Assembly (NCBI GenBank): GCA_016719405.1
Contig: JADJZE010000022.1
Span: 69,501-133,500, forward strand
DNA: 64,000 bases
Reading direction: 5' to 3'
Source: Candidatus Aalborgicola lynettensis
GTDB taxonomy: Bacteria; Pseudomonadota; Gammaproteobacteria; Burkholderiales; Burkholderiaceae_C
A program made the position numbers and the translations under genes. The notes beneath the pieces were generated by a model. The model searched no databases. It was not told the origin of the DNA and was given only the letters and a program-made list of their open reading frames with translations. Shown here piece after piece: positions 55,007-63,770 of the stretch (positions are counted from its first letter, which is position 1; the number at the start of each line of letters is the position of its first letter).

Positions 55007-55128
55007 TTCATGACGCCGAGGGTGTGTCTTTTCAAAAAAAGCATTCCGGGAGAATAGCGCAGGAAATGTATTCAACGGAGCGCTCATCTACTTTGCATTT
55101 CGCGAAAAACGCGCGCCAGTCTTTGACC
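55007..55128. other. Islet non-coding segment
   Basis: About 120 nt between the ATPase remnant and a hairpin pair, with no gene or clear signal. The AT/GC pattern is mixed. Confidence 0.35.
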
Positions 55129-55190
55129 CAATCGCGGTAGGGATGCCCATTACTGGGCGCCCCTACCGCGATTGAGACATGACCATGTCT
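55129..55190. repeat. Two abutting hairpins at the end of the islet glycosyltransferase gene
   Basis: First hairpin: 20-nt arms 55129-55148 and 55155-55174, complementary at 18 of 20 positions, 6-nt loop, outer arm CAATCGCGGTAGGG. Second hairpin directly next to it: AGACAT-GACC-ATGTCT (55175-55190). The pair begins 4 nt after the glycosyltransferase stop (minus strand). No T-run, so not a standard terminator; more like a REP-type palindrome or a recombination site. Confidence 0.7.
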
Positions 55191-55193
55191 GTG

Positions 55194-56321
55194 TTACCTG
55201 AAAATGGGTTTTTCTGAACCACGCCTCGCTAGCGCAAGCGATAGCTCTTGAGTAACCTGAGTGATCACTGTATCCCAACTTTCCTTGTTTTTTTGATTGA
55301 ATATTCTCATTGTGGGATACCAGGGTGAATCTATCCGGTCAATTAACCAACGCCACTCGCTTCCATTCCGATTTAGAAGCCAGACTGGACATCCCAATGC
55401 CCCTGCCAGGTGTGCAATTGATGTGTCTACCGATATAACTAAGTCCAAATTGGATACCAATGACGCTGTATCCAACATATCGCTACATTGGTTCATAAGA
55501 TTTACAATTGGACAGTTTTTTGAATCTAATTGCTTTACAGCATCTCCCTTCTGCAAACTAATGAATACGGCTCCTTTTAAGGCAATGATTGTCGCAAATG
55601 CAGATAACGGAATACTCCTTTGTTTGTCGATCTCATTTGAACTATTTCCACTCCATACCAAACCTATCTTGAGTTCTGAATACATTCTCAGCCTCTCTTC
55701 CCAAATATCTGTCGCAGACTTTGGTACTCCAAGATAAGGCGTTTCGGATGGTATAGCTGATTCGCGGTATGTTTCAAATACCTGCGGTAAACTCATTATT
55801 GAGGTATGGTAATCAAATGTTGTCTTTTCAAGCAACCCTTCTCGACCAACAATTTCGACTTGTGCAGGGAAATTTTCCGAAATTAATCTCACAAGCTGGA
55901 GGGGAGTCCAGATTTCGAGCGAGCATTCTCCGAAACGATCTGGAATAAGATGAATATACCTAGACATCATAATGATGTCCCCCAATCCATGTTCTGACCA
56001 TATCAACAGTTTCTTGCCATGCAGCTTCTCACCTTGCCATTTCTTTTCTTTTCCCAGTCTGGTTCTTAAATACTGCGCGCCATGTGGATTGTTAGGATCT
56101 CCTATAAATTGCAATGCTTCGTCGAAAAGCAACCATCCATTTTCATATCCACCTAATATCAAATGTGAATACGCGTGCATGAATTTTAGATCATCAGGTA
56201 CCTCATTGCTTTGCATTAGATATCCAAGATTTACAATGGCTCGCTCCCAATTCTGTTCCTCTAAATATGCCCTGGCCAGATTTTCGGCTGCCTGCATGCT
56301 GGTATTGCTGGACATGCTCAT
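55194..56321 (-). CDS. GT9-like glycosyltransferase, paralogue 3 (islet cargo)
   Basis: 375 aa, corresponding to the GT-B half of the two TPR-GT9 proteins near 51-54 kb: SEHGLGDIIMMSRYIHLIP, IGLVWSGNSSNEIDKQRSIP and VDTSIAHLAGALGCPVWLL. The first ~80 residues keep some TPR-like helices. It starts inside an ATGA overlap with the upstream 132-aa TPR gene, so together they match one full-length paralogue split in two. Much more AT-rich than its paralogues, so probably acquired separately rather than duplicated locally. Confidence 0.8.
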   Translation of the reverse strand: MSMSSNTSMQAAENLARAYLEEQNWERAIVNLGYLMQSNEVPDDLKFMHAYSHLILGGYENGWLLFDEALQFIGDPNNPHGAQYLRTRLGKEKKWQGEKLHGKKLLIWSEHGLGDIIMMSRYIHLIPDRFGECSLEIWTPLQLVRLISENFPAQVEIVGREGLLEKTTFDYHTSIMSLPQVFETYRESAIPSETPYLGVPKSATDIWEERLRMYSELKIGLVWSGNSSNEIDKQRSIPLSAFATIIALKGAVFISLQKGDAVKQLDSKNCPIVNLMNQCSDMLDTASLVSNLDLVISVDTSIAHLAGALGCPVWLLNRNGSEWRWLIDRIDSPWYPTMRIFNQKNKESWDTVITQVTQELSLALARRGSEKPIFR

Positions 56322-56716
56322 GACATGTTCAAAAGCTTGATCGCCTCCTTACGATTCCCAATTAGATAAAGTAGAGTACCCATAAATCCATAGGCATCTG
56401 GAAAGGCTTGTGAAATATCGATAAAATTTTTTATTGCTGCCAGTGATTCTTGATACTTCCCAAGTTGAAAGAGCGCCTGACTTAGCCACCAATGTGCCTC
56501 TGGCCAGGAATGTGAGTCGATGTACGAGGGATTCACATTGATTGCTGCTGTGTAGCAATCTACAGCGTCCTGGAAGGCACCTGTCTCCCTCGCGAGTTCT
56601 CCCCTCTTAATGTGCAGCCTCCAGCTTGCTTCTGACTGTGCAATGTGCATTTTCATTTGGGAATCTGGGCGTGGTTCAAACTGGGGTAACACTTTACCCT
56701 GTTTCAAATCACGCAT
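56318..56716 (-). CDS. TPR protein, N-terminal half of a split TPR-GT9 pair (islet cargo)
   Basis: 132 aa with at least two TPR units (WRLHIKRGELARETGAFQ and WWLSQALFQLGKYQESLAAI patterns). It ends in KLLNMS with TCATGA, where the GT9 gene begins. In the two other local paralogues the same TPR region is fused to the GT domain. Either an ancestral split form or a later split kept alive by translational coupling. 24 nt separate its start from the ATPase stop. Confidence 0.75.
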   Translation of the reverse strand: MRDLKQGKVLPQFEPRPDSQMKMHIAQSEASWRLHIKRGELARETGAFQDAVDCYTAAINVNPSYIDSHSWPEAHWWLSQALFQLGKYQESLAAIKNFIDISQAFPDAYGFMGTLLYLIGNRKEAIKLLNMS

Positions 56717-56740
56717 TCCTGAGGGATAAAGACGGTGAGC

Positions 56741-59155
56741 CTACTTAATACAAACCTGTCGCACCATCTTCAAATCGGTAAACCCCATCATGACTTTTTC
56801 CATGCCATCCATCTTGAGGGTTCGCATGCCACCCTCTACCGCTGTGGCAAAAAGTTCGGCGACGCGCGCCCGCTCCTGTATCAGCCGCTTGACGGCATCG
56901 TCGGCAACCAGCAATTCATGTAAACCGATGCGCCCCTTGTAGCCCGTCTTGCCACATTTGTCGCAACCCACCGCACGGTACAGCTTGATCTGGCCGCCCT
57001 CGCCGTAGGCTTGCATCCACGAGTCCACCAGCTTTTTGGCCTCACCCGCATAGTCGGCCTTCCAGGCTTTGGAATGGCGCAACTCTTCGGCGTATTCGGT
57101 CACAAACAACTTGAATTCATCGGCGGTGGGTACGTAGCTCTCTTTGCAGTCGCACAATTTTTTGGCCAGGCGCTGCGCCAAAATGCCCAACAGCGCGTCG
57201 GCAAAATTGAACGGGTCCATGCCCATGTCCATCAAACGCGTAATGGACTCCGGTGCCGAGTTGGTGTGCAGGGTGGAAAACACCAAGTGCCCGGTGAGGG
57301 ACGCCTCCACGCCCATGGAAACCGTTTCCTTGTCGCGGGACTCCCCCACCATGATGATGTCGGGGTCGGCCCGCAAAAAGGCGCGCATGACCAAGGCAAA
57401 GTCAATGCCGGCCTTTTTGTTGATTTGCACTTGGCGCAAACCTTTTTGGGTAATTTCCACTGGGTCTTCTGCGGTCCAGATTTTGGTGTCCGGCGTATTC
57501 AAAAACTTCAGGATGGAATGTAGCGTGGTGGTCTTGCCCGAGCCTGTTGGGCCGCAGACGTAAAACAACCCGTAGGGTTTGCTGACGGTGGCCTCCAGGC
57601 GGGTTCTGTTGCCGGGGGTCAGGCCCAGTTTTTCAATGGGAATGGGTTCGCCTGCCGCCAAAATACGCATCACCACGTCTTCAACCCCGCCGGCCGAGGG
57701 AATAGTGGCCACGCGCAGCTCAATGTCGAGCGGCCCGTACTTTTTGAATTTGATCTTGCCGTCTTGTGGCTTGCGGCGCTCGGAAATGTCGAGGTCGCAC
57801 ATGATTTTCAGGCGCGTTACCATGGCGGCGCGAAAGTGTGCGGGCACCTCTACATACGGCACCAAGCTGCCGTCAATCCGGAACCGGATGCCGGTTTTGA
57901 GCTTGCCCGGCATGGGCTCAATGTGAATGTCGGACACCTTTTGGTTGTAGGCGTCGATGATGACTTTGTTAACAAACTTGACCAGCTCGTTGTCAGCCGC
58001 TGCCGACTCCAGCGAGTCTTCGTTACCGTCGTCAATGGGGCCGCCGTCCATATCGGCCAGCAACTGGTCAATGGTGCTGGTATCCGCAGCGCCACCAAAA
58101 AGCTGGGCCAATGTTTCCTGAAACTCGGTCTGTGTCGTGACCCGGTAGGCAAATTTGGCCATGCGCGGAAACACTTGTGGTACCACACGTGAGCCGCGCA
58201 CAGCCTCGGGGTCCATGCACATAATGACCAAGCCTTCAGGCGACTCTTCCAGCGGAATCCAGCCTTGCTCTTCGATGAATTCGCGCTTCAGTGGTCCGTG
58301 CAACATTTCGGAGCGAATGCGCCCGGCATTAAACGGTTCGTACGGTACGCCAAAAAACTTGGACAAAGACGGGCCAATTTGCAGCGGCCGGATTTTGTAG
58401 TTGGCCATGAGCAGGTGCTCAACCGAATTACCTTCGGCGCGCGCGTCCTGCACGCACTGTTTGAGTTCGTCGTCGGTCAACAGGCCATCGGACACCAGGG
58501 CATCGTACTTGGTCGGTTTCTTGGCGGGCACTGCCACACCTTTGACGCGCTGGCGAATGGCAGTAGCCAGGGTTTTGCAGAGTTCAAGAACACCATCAAT
58601 CTCCAACTCGCCAAACGGTTCGTCGCTTTTGTTGTTGATGACCTGCAGCACGCCGTGCAAGATGCTGCCTTCCATGATGGGGGCCACCAGCATTTGCTTG
58701 GTGCGATAGCCCGATCGCTTGTCGACCATTTTCAAAAAGTTCAAGGACGGGTGAATTTGCTTCAGCGCTTCTTCGTCGTAGACATCCGGCAGATTGAGCA
58801 GGGTTCGACTGAAGGCCACGTAGCCGGCAATACTTTGCGGCGAAATGGGCAACTTGAGGTCGCTGCTGCTGTTGAGCCCGGTTTTGATTTTGGAAACAAT
58901 GGCTGTCTGGTCTTCACTCACCGCGTACAGGGTGAGCCGGTCTGCGTTGAGCAGTCGGCAAATGTCCTGACTGGCTTCCAGCATGATTTGTTCCAGATTC
59001 TCTGTTTCGTGGATGCGCGCTGTAACCTGGTGCAACTGGCGGTAGAAGAGAGCCTCAAACTTCGAGTCCCTGGCCTTGGATGCCAACTTCTGGGACTCAA
59101 AGAACGCCTGCTCGGGTGTTTTCTTTACATCGTCAGGTGATACAACGGCATTCAT
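56741..59155 (-). CDS. GspE/PilB-type secretion ATPase with N-terminal GAF domain
   Basis: 804-aa hexameric motor ATPase of type II secretion/type IV pilus systems. The N-terminus (about 40-210) is a GAF-like sensor, unusual for PilB. A MshEN-like domain follows (about 220-380), then the ATPase with Walker A GPTGSGKTTT near residue 535, the Asp-box TAEDPVE and Walker B-like DIIMVGESRD. A metal-binding CxC ... CDKCGKTGYKGRIG set lies near the end. It overlaps the phosphodiesterase gene by 4 nt (ATGA), so it is the last gene of a kinase/phosphatase/cAMP operon. The GAF domain could read a cyclic nucleotide; this is inference. Confidence 0.92.
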   Translation of the reverse strand: MNAVVSPDDVKKTPEQAFFESQKLASKARDSKFEALFYRQLHQVTARIHETENLEQIMLEASQDICRLLNADRLTLYAVSEDQTAIVSKIKTGLNSSSDLKLPISPQSIAGYVAFSRTLLNLPDVYDEEALKQIHPSLNFLKMVDKRSGYRTKQMLVAPIMEGSILHGVLQVINNKSDEPFGELEIDGVLELCKTLATAIRQRVKGVAVPAKKPTKYDALVSDGLLTDDELKQCVQDARAEGNSVEHLLMANYKIRPLQIGPSLSKFFGVPYEPFNAGRIRSEMLHGPLKREFIEEQGWIPLEESPEGLVIMCMDPEAVRGSRVVPQVFPRMAKFAYRVTTQTEFQETLAQLFGGAADTSTIDQLLADMDGGPIDDGNEDSLESAAADNELVKFVNKVIIDAYNQKVSDIHIEPMPGKLKTGIRFRIDGSLVPYVEVPAHFRAAMVTRLKIMCDLDISERRKPQDGKIKFKKYGPLDIELRVATIPSAGGVEDVVMRILAAGEPIPIEKLGLTPGNRTRLEATVSKPYGLFYVCGPTGSGKTTTLHSILKFLNTPDTKIWTAEDPVEITQKGLRQVQINKKAGIDFALVMRAFLRADPDIIMVGESRDKETVSMGVEASLTGHLVFSTLHTNSAPESITRLMDMGMDPFNFADALLGILAQRLAKKLCDCKESYVPTADEFKLFVTEYAEELRHSKAWKADYAGEAKKLVDSWMQAYGEGGQIKLYRAVGCDKCGKTGYKGRIGLHELLVADDAVKRLIQERARVAELFATAVEGGMRTLKMDGMEKVMMGFTDLKMVRQVCIK

Positions 59156-59943
59156 ATTTCAAACTCCTGGCCTGCGCGTAGGCGGCGTATGTCATGGGTT
59201 ACGTTGGGACCAAAGGGTTGCGTTTGGTCAAACCGCTGTATTTCGGCCATGATTTGCTCGGTTTCTGCCGGCTTGGTATGGGTGATGTAGATGGGATAAT
59301 TTTTGCCCTTGGCAATCAGGTCCAGTTCACTGGCCAGCACCATGGGCGATAAATGGAGGCTACGGTGGGCCAAGTCTTTCTCTTTGTTGCTGAATGCGGT
59401 CTCAATCATCAACATGGCCACATTGAGCTGATTCACACGGTCCCAAAACGCCTGGTTGCGTTCCGTATCCCCGCTAAACACCCAGCATCCCTGCCCTGCC
59501 GTAATGGCAAATCCTGCAGCCGGTACGGTGTGTACAGCGGGGAGCACTTCGATGTATTTGTTAAGCAATTGAAAGGTTTGCCCGACACGAATTTCGTGAA
59601 ACCGGATAAACGGTGCCTGGGGGGTGGGAATGCGCGAGAAGTCGGGCCAGATGACGTTATTGAAGACGTGCGCCCGCAGCGCCGCTATGGTGCCGGGCAA
59701 AGCATAAATCTTGAGGGGCGACTTGCGCTGGGCGGCAATGGCGTCAACCATTAAGGGCAGTGCGGCGACATGATCGAGATGCGAGTGGGTCAGCAAGACA
59801 TGGTCCACCTTGCACATTTCATCCAGGGTCAAATCTCCCACACCGGTGCCTGCATCCACCAATATCTCGCTGTCAATCAAAAACGAGGTGGTTCTGCAGT
59901 CTTTGGCGATGGCTCCCGAACAACCCAGTACACGGACTTTCAC
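59152..59943 (-). CDS. Metallo-beta-lactamase-fold hydrolase, likely class II-type cyclic nucleotide phosphodiesterase
   Basis: 263 aa from a GTG at 59943, chosen because TGAGG lies 8 nt before it; the earlier ATG (59997) is deep inside the cyclase gene. The metal site HxHxDH reads THSHLDHVAALPL, with further ligands in FSGDTER and the C-terminal ITHTKP. The N-terminal VRVLGCSGAIAKDCRTTSFL matches predicted 3',5'-cyclic-nucleotide phosphodiesterases. Encoded directly after the adenylate cyclase (11-nt overlap of the genes), so it probably degrades the cyclase product. Confidence 0.82.
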   Translation of the reverse strand: MKVRVLGCSGAIAKDCRTTSFLIDSEILVDAGTGVGDLTLDEMCKVDHVLLTHSHLDHVAALPLMVDAIAAQRKSPLKIYALPGTIAALRAHVFNNVIWPDFSRIPTPQAPFIRFHEIRVGQTFQLLNKYIEVLPAVHTVPAAGFAITAGQGCWVFSGDTERNQAFWDRVNQLNVAMLMIETAFSNKEKDLAHRSLHLSPMVLASELDLIAKGKNYPIYITHTKPAETEQIMAEIQRFDQTQPFGPNVTHDIRRLRAGQEFEI

Positions 59944-59953
59944 GGCAGCGACC

Positions 59954-62203
59954 TCATTTGGTTTCGAAGTTGGTTGCACCGTCCCATTCAGGATCAAACG
60001 GCAACAAACGCATTGAGGCTACGCGTTCGGCATACAGCTGGTAGAGGAACTTTTTGGGGTTCATGCGCATGAGATTAATCATGAGCACATCCGTCTGGTC
60101 CCAGTTCTGTGCACGGTACGCCTTGAGGAATACGGTCCAGGTTTTGAGTTCGCTGGCGGTATCTTCTGCCAATTGGGCCAAGGGGGCCATGGGCCAGAAT
60201 ATGGCCACGGCCTGCTCCTTGCCCTTGACGCGAACGCGGTCCAACTCCTGCCAAGCATAATCGGGCGCCAAGCGGCGTGTGGTTTCACTCACTACGATAT
60301 CCACGCCATAGGCCTTGGAAAGGCCCTCCAGACGCGACCCCAAATTAACGGCGTCGCCAATCACGGTGTAACTGCGCCGGATGTTGGAACCCATGTCACC
60401 CACACACATGGTGCCGGTATTGAGTCCTATGCCAACGCCAATTTCGGGCAGTCCGCGTGTGCGATGAATCTGGTTAATTTCGCGCACCGCCTGTGCCATT
60501 TCCATCGCGGATTTGACCGCCAGTTGGGCGTGATCGGAGGCTTCCACCGGAGCCCCCCAAAATGCCATGACACAGTCACCCATGTATTTATCAATCGTGC
60601 CCCGGTTGGAGCGAATCACGCTCGTCAAGCGACTAAAAACGTCGGTCAGCAAAGCCTGCAACTGCAAAGGTTCCATGCTTTCGGACATTTTGGTAAATCC
60701 GCGCATGTCACAAAACATCACCGTCAGTTCGCGGCTGCTGGCCTGCATGGTGTAACTGTCGGGGTCTTTGACCATTTCGTCTACCAGCTCAGGCGGCACG
60801 TACGTACCAAACAAGTTGGCAAGTTCGCGCTTGGACCGGCTCTCGACAAAATAGCCGTAGCTCATGTTCAAGCCAAAGGCCATCACGCACATGACCAAGG
60901 CCGATGCCAGTGGCAACACCAATCCGTAGGACACATACATCCAGCTATTGACACCCGCCACTGCGGTCAGCACCCCTGCACTCAGGATAACAGCACGCGG
61001 TGCCGACAGCAGCGGCAGCCACAAGGCCAACACCAGACCCGACAGTACCAGCACGAATACCTCATAACCCAGTGCGTAGTCTGGTTTGAGCAGCACTTTG
61101 CCGTCGAGCAGTCCGGATAGCAGGTTGGCGTGGGTCTCCACGCCAGGATACGCCTCACCAACAGGGGTAACACGCAAATCTAGCAGGCCAAGCGCCGTTG
61201 TACCCACCACCACAATTTTGTTTTTTAAACTCCCGGCGGGCAAGCGATGGGCCAAAATGTCAGCCGCCGAAATGTAGCGAAAAGACCCTCCGCTTGGCCC
61301 GCCATTGCCGCGAAACGGAACCAGGGTTGCTACACGTTCGTCCACCGGAATGGCCAGCGATTTATCACCCTGCTTGAGTAAAACGCGGTCCATGCCCTGG
61401 AAATCACGCGACAAATACCGTTCATTGGAAAAACCAGGCGCCACTGCCGGAAGACCCGCCAACACGCGAAACATGGCCAACGCGAAGGATTCGTAATACT
61501 GCCCTTTGTATTCAACCAACAGCGGCAACGAACGGACGACGCCATCACTATCAACAATCGGGTTGAAATGCCCGGACAGTGCAGCAGAGCGTGACATGGC
61601 TTGCAAATTGGCCCCATAACCGGTCCACAACGTGGCCCGCACGGCCCGACCCTGCAACTGCTCTTTTGACAATACCGGTGCAGGGAGGTCTCCCACCGTG
61701 CGCCCATCCCGGTCGCTGGTGAAGTAATAACCCAAAACCACCGGCCTCTTTTCCAGGGACTTGACAAAGACAGCGTCGTAATCCAACGCGCCCTCAAGTT
61801 GGCGCACGCGCTCCGAGAATCCCGGTTGATCCTTCAGTTCGTTGTGGGCCAATTCCTTTAAACGCAACAGACCAGAACTGTTATCTGCCTCCGCAAACAC
61901 CACATCAAATCCCATGAGGGCAATTTGCTGCTGCTCAAACAGTTCGTCAACCAGTTGAGCTACCCGGTTACGCCCCCAAGGCCAGCGCCCGATCTCGCCC
62001 AGACTTTTTTCGTCAATGTCCACAATGACGATGCGCTCGTCCAGCGTCGCGGGCATGGTGGCGCGCAGCCTCGCATCGTAAATGATGTCATCCAGGCGCT
62101 GCAACACCCCCATTGGCAGGACGCCTACCGCATGCAGAAACGCAAACACCAACGGAATCAGCGTAACCGCTATGCGCGACCAGTGCTTTGCCAATGCTTT
62201 CAT
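59954..62203 (-). CDS. CHASE2-domain adenylate cyclase (class III)
   Basis: 749 aa. One N-terminal helix, a large periplasmic CHASE2 sensor (about 35-335), three membrane helices (about 345-430), then a class III cyclase domain. Both metal Asp residues are present (FCDMRGF and YMGDCVMAF). The substrate-choice residues are Lys in DKYMGD and Asp in VIGDAVNLGSRLE, the pair expected for ATP, and the same stretch has the catalytic Asn and Arg. So it should make cAMP. A short helical tail of ~90 residues follows. Confidence 0.93.
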   Translation of the reverse strand: MKALAKHWSRIAVTLIPLVFAFLHAVGVLPMGVLQRLDDIIYDARLRATMPATLDERIVIVDIDEKSLGEIGRWPWGRNRVAQLVDELFEQQQIALMGFDVVFAEADNSSGLLRLKELAHNELKDQPGFSERVRQLEGALDYDAVFVKSLEKRPVVLGYYFTSDRDGRTVGDLPAPVLSKEQLQGRAVRATLWTGYGANLQAMSRSAALSGHFNPIVDSDGVVRSLPLLVEYKGQYYESFALAMFRVLAGLPAVAPGFSNERYLSRDFQGMDRVLLKQGDKSLAIPVDERVATLVPFRGNGGPSGGSFRYISAADILAHRLPAGSLKNKIVVVGTTALGLLDLRVTPVGEAYPGVETHANLLSGLLDGKVLLKPDYALGYEVFVLVLSGLVLALWLPLLSAPRAVILSAGVLTAVAGVNSWMYVSYGLVLPLASALVMCVMAFGLNMSYGYFVESRSKRELANLFGTYVPPELVDEMVKDPDSYTMQASSRELTVMFCDMRGFTKMSESMEPLQLQALLTDVFSRLTSVIRSNRGTIDKYMGDCVMAFWGAPVEASDHAQLAVKSAMEMAQAVREINQIHRTRGLPEIGVGIGLNTGTMCVGDMGSNIRRSYTVIGDAVNLGSRLEGLSKAYGVDIVVSETTRRLAPDYAWQELDRVRVKGKEQAVAIFWPMAPLAQLAEDTASELKTWTVFLKAYRAQNWDQTDVLMINLMRMNPKKFLYQLYAERVASMRLLPFDPEWDGATNFETK

Positions 62204-62260
62204 GGGGTCAGCGTGGCTTTAAAACCTGCGGACTCTGGTGGCAATCAAGGACGCAAACCG

Positions 62261-62929
62261 TCAGGTTTGCACAAATTGCATTTGCGTACCAGCAAGTTCT
62301 ATCAGGTCCCCGTTTTTCAGAGGCAACGGATCGGCCTTGATGGGTGCGCCATTGAGCATGGGATTACCTGCGCCTTCCACATGGTGCACCACAAAACCTT
62401 GCTGGCGCCGGGTAATGGCGGCCACCGCAACACCAGGCTTTCCGATGGTGGTAACCACTTTGGTCAAGGGCACTTCACGTCCGGAAGCTGCGCCGGACAA
62501 AACCTTGATGGATGCCGTGAAAGCGCCAAAACCGATGGAATCTCCCGTAGCAGTTTGGAAACCGGACGGAGTTGCCTGCGAAGGCTGACTCGGCGCAGGG
62601 CGGGCCTTGACAACCATGGTCTTGTCAAAATCTTCGCCGGCAGAATCACCGACAAACTTGATCTTGTACTTGCCCACCTCAATGGTGTCTCCACTGCGCA
62701 GAGCCTGCTTCTTGACTGCTTTGCCATTGACGTATGTGCCATTGGTGCTACCCAAGTCTTCCAGCAGGACCTCGCCACCAGTCATCTGCAGCAGCGCGTG
62801 CTCCCCACTAACGGCAAGATTGTCGATAACGATATCGTTGTATGGCCGACGACCCAAGGTGGTGCGATCCTTGGTGAGTTGGACCTCCTTGATAACGACT
62901 TCATCGATCGACACGATCATTTTCGGCAT
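62261..62929 (-). CDS. Double FHA-domain protein
   Basis: 222 aa with two FHA (phosphothreonine-binding) domains. The first (about 20-95) is canonical: LGRRPYNDIVID, SGEHALL and EDLGSTNGTYVNG. The second (about 140-222) lacks several of the binding residues and is degenerate. A Pro-rich linker joins them. Lying between PP2C and the cyclase in an operon with a Ser/Thr kinase, it probably acts as the phospho-reader that carries kinase output to the cyclase or ATPase. Confidence 0.9.
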   Translation of the reverse strand: MPKMIVSIDEVVIKEVQLTKDRTTLGRRPYNDIVIDNLAVSGEHALLQMTGGEVLLEDLGSTNGTYVNGKAVKKQALRSGDTIEVGKYKIKFVGDSAGEDFDKTMVVKARPAPSQPSQATPSGFQTATGDSIGFGAFTASIKVLSGAASGREVPLTKVVTTIGKPGVAVAAITRRQQGFVVHHVEGAGNPMLNGAPIKADPLPLKNGDLIELAGTQMQFVQT

Positions 62930-62977
62930 GATCGACTCCTTTCCCTGTGATAAGTTTGCGCAAAACGCATCTACAAC

Positions 62978-63763
62978 CTACTTTCCTAACAACCTGGCGA
63001 TAAGACCCCGCTTTTCAGCAGACTCCGACACACCCACCATCAACACCGAAATATTATCCCGGCCCCCATTTTCGTTCGCTGCATCGACCAGTTGAATGGC
63101 TTTCTGCTCCAAACCCGATTCAGCCGCAATAATTCTAGCGATTGCCGTATCGGCAACCATGTCCGACAAACCATCAGAACACAATAAGTACAAGTCTCCT
63201 GCCTGAACCGCGTATTCATTCACCTCCAACTCAACGACATCCTCCACTCCCAAAGCCCGCGTAACCAGGTTCTTGATAGATGAAGTTGCCGCCTGTTCCG
63301 GAGTTATCAAACCGGCATCCATTTGCTCCTGCAAGAGCGAGTGGTCTTTGGTAATTTGCTCCAACACACCCGCACGCCAACGGTAACAGCGCGAATCGCC
63401 GATGTGCCCCAACAGCAGTTTGTCACCGGTAAAAACGCCGACCACCAAAGTAGTCCCCATACCCGAATACTGCGCATTGGAACTGGCTGCATTAAATATG
63501 GACAAATTGGCATTGTCCACACATATCTCCATGGCACGACGAACCTCACGGATGTTGGCTCCGGCACCAGCCTCTAACAACCAACGGCTTAATTCGGACT
63601 TAATAAACGCAGTGGCCATGCCGCTAGCCACTTCGCCCGCGTTGTAACCACCCATGCCGTCGGCCAGCACTACCGTACGGGTCACTCCGTCGATCGCCAC
63701 GGAGTCCTCATTGTTTTCCCGGGCACGACCCGGATCAGTTCTGGCACAAAAATGGTAGTTCAT
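62978..63763 (-). CDS. PP2C-type Ser/Thr protein phosphatase
   Basis: 261 aa from the ATG at 63763 (the earlier start at 63847 overlaps the kinase gene). PP2C motifs in order: RENNEDS, VLADGMGGYNAGEVAS, GHIGDSRCYRW, LCSDGLSDMV and GGRDNISVLMVG; the metal-binding Asp residues are all there. It is the expected antagonist of the adjacent kinase, 7 nt upstream. Confidence 0.95.
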   Translation of the reverse strand: MNYHFCARTDPGRARENNEDSVAIDGVTRTVVLADGMGGYNAGEVASGMATAFIKSELSRWLLEAGAGANIREVRRAMEICVDNANLSIFNAASSNAQYSGMGTTLVVGVFTGDKLLLGHIGDSRCYRWRAGVLEQITKDHSLLQEQMDAGLITPEQAATSSIKNLVTRALGVEDVVELEVNEYAVQAGDLYLLCSDGLSDMVADTAIARIIAAESGLEQKAIQLVDAANENGGRDNISVLMVGVSESAEKRGLIARLLGK

Positions 63764-63770
63764 GGAACAG

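Noticed and set aside
55129..55174. Integron attC site
   Set aside because: The hairpin lacks recognisable R/L core boxes with GTTRRRY and there is no integron integrase; kept only as a palindrome.
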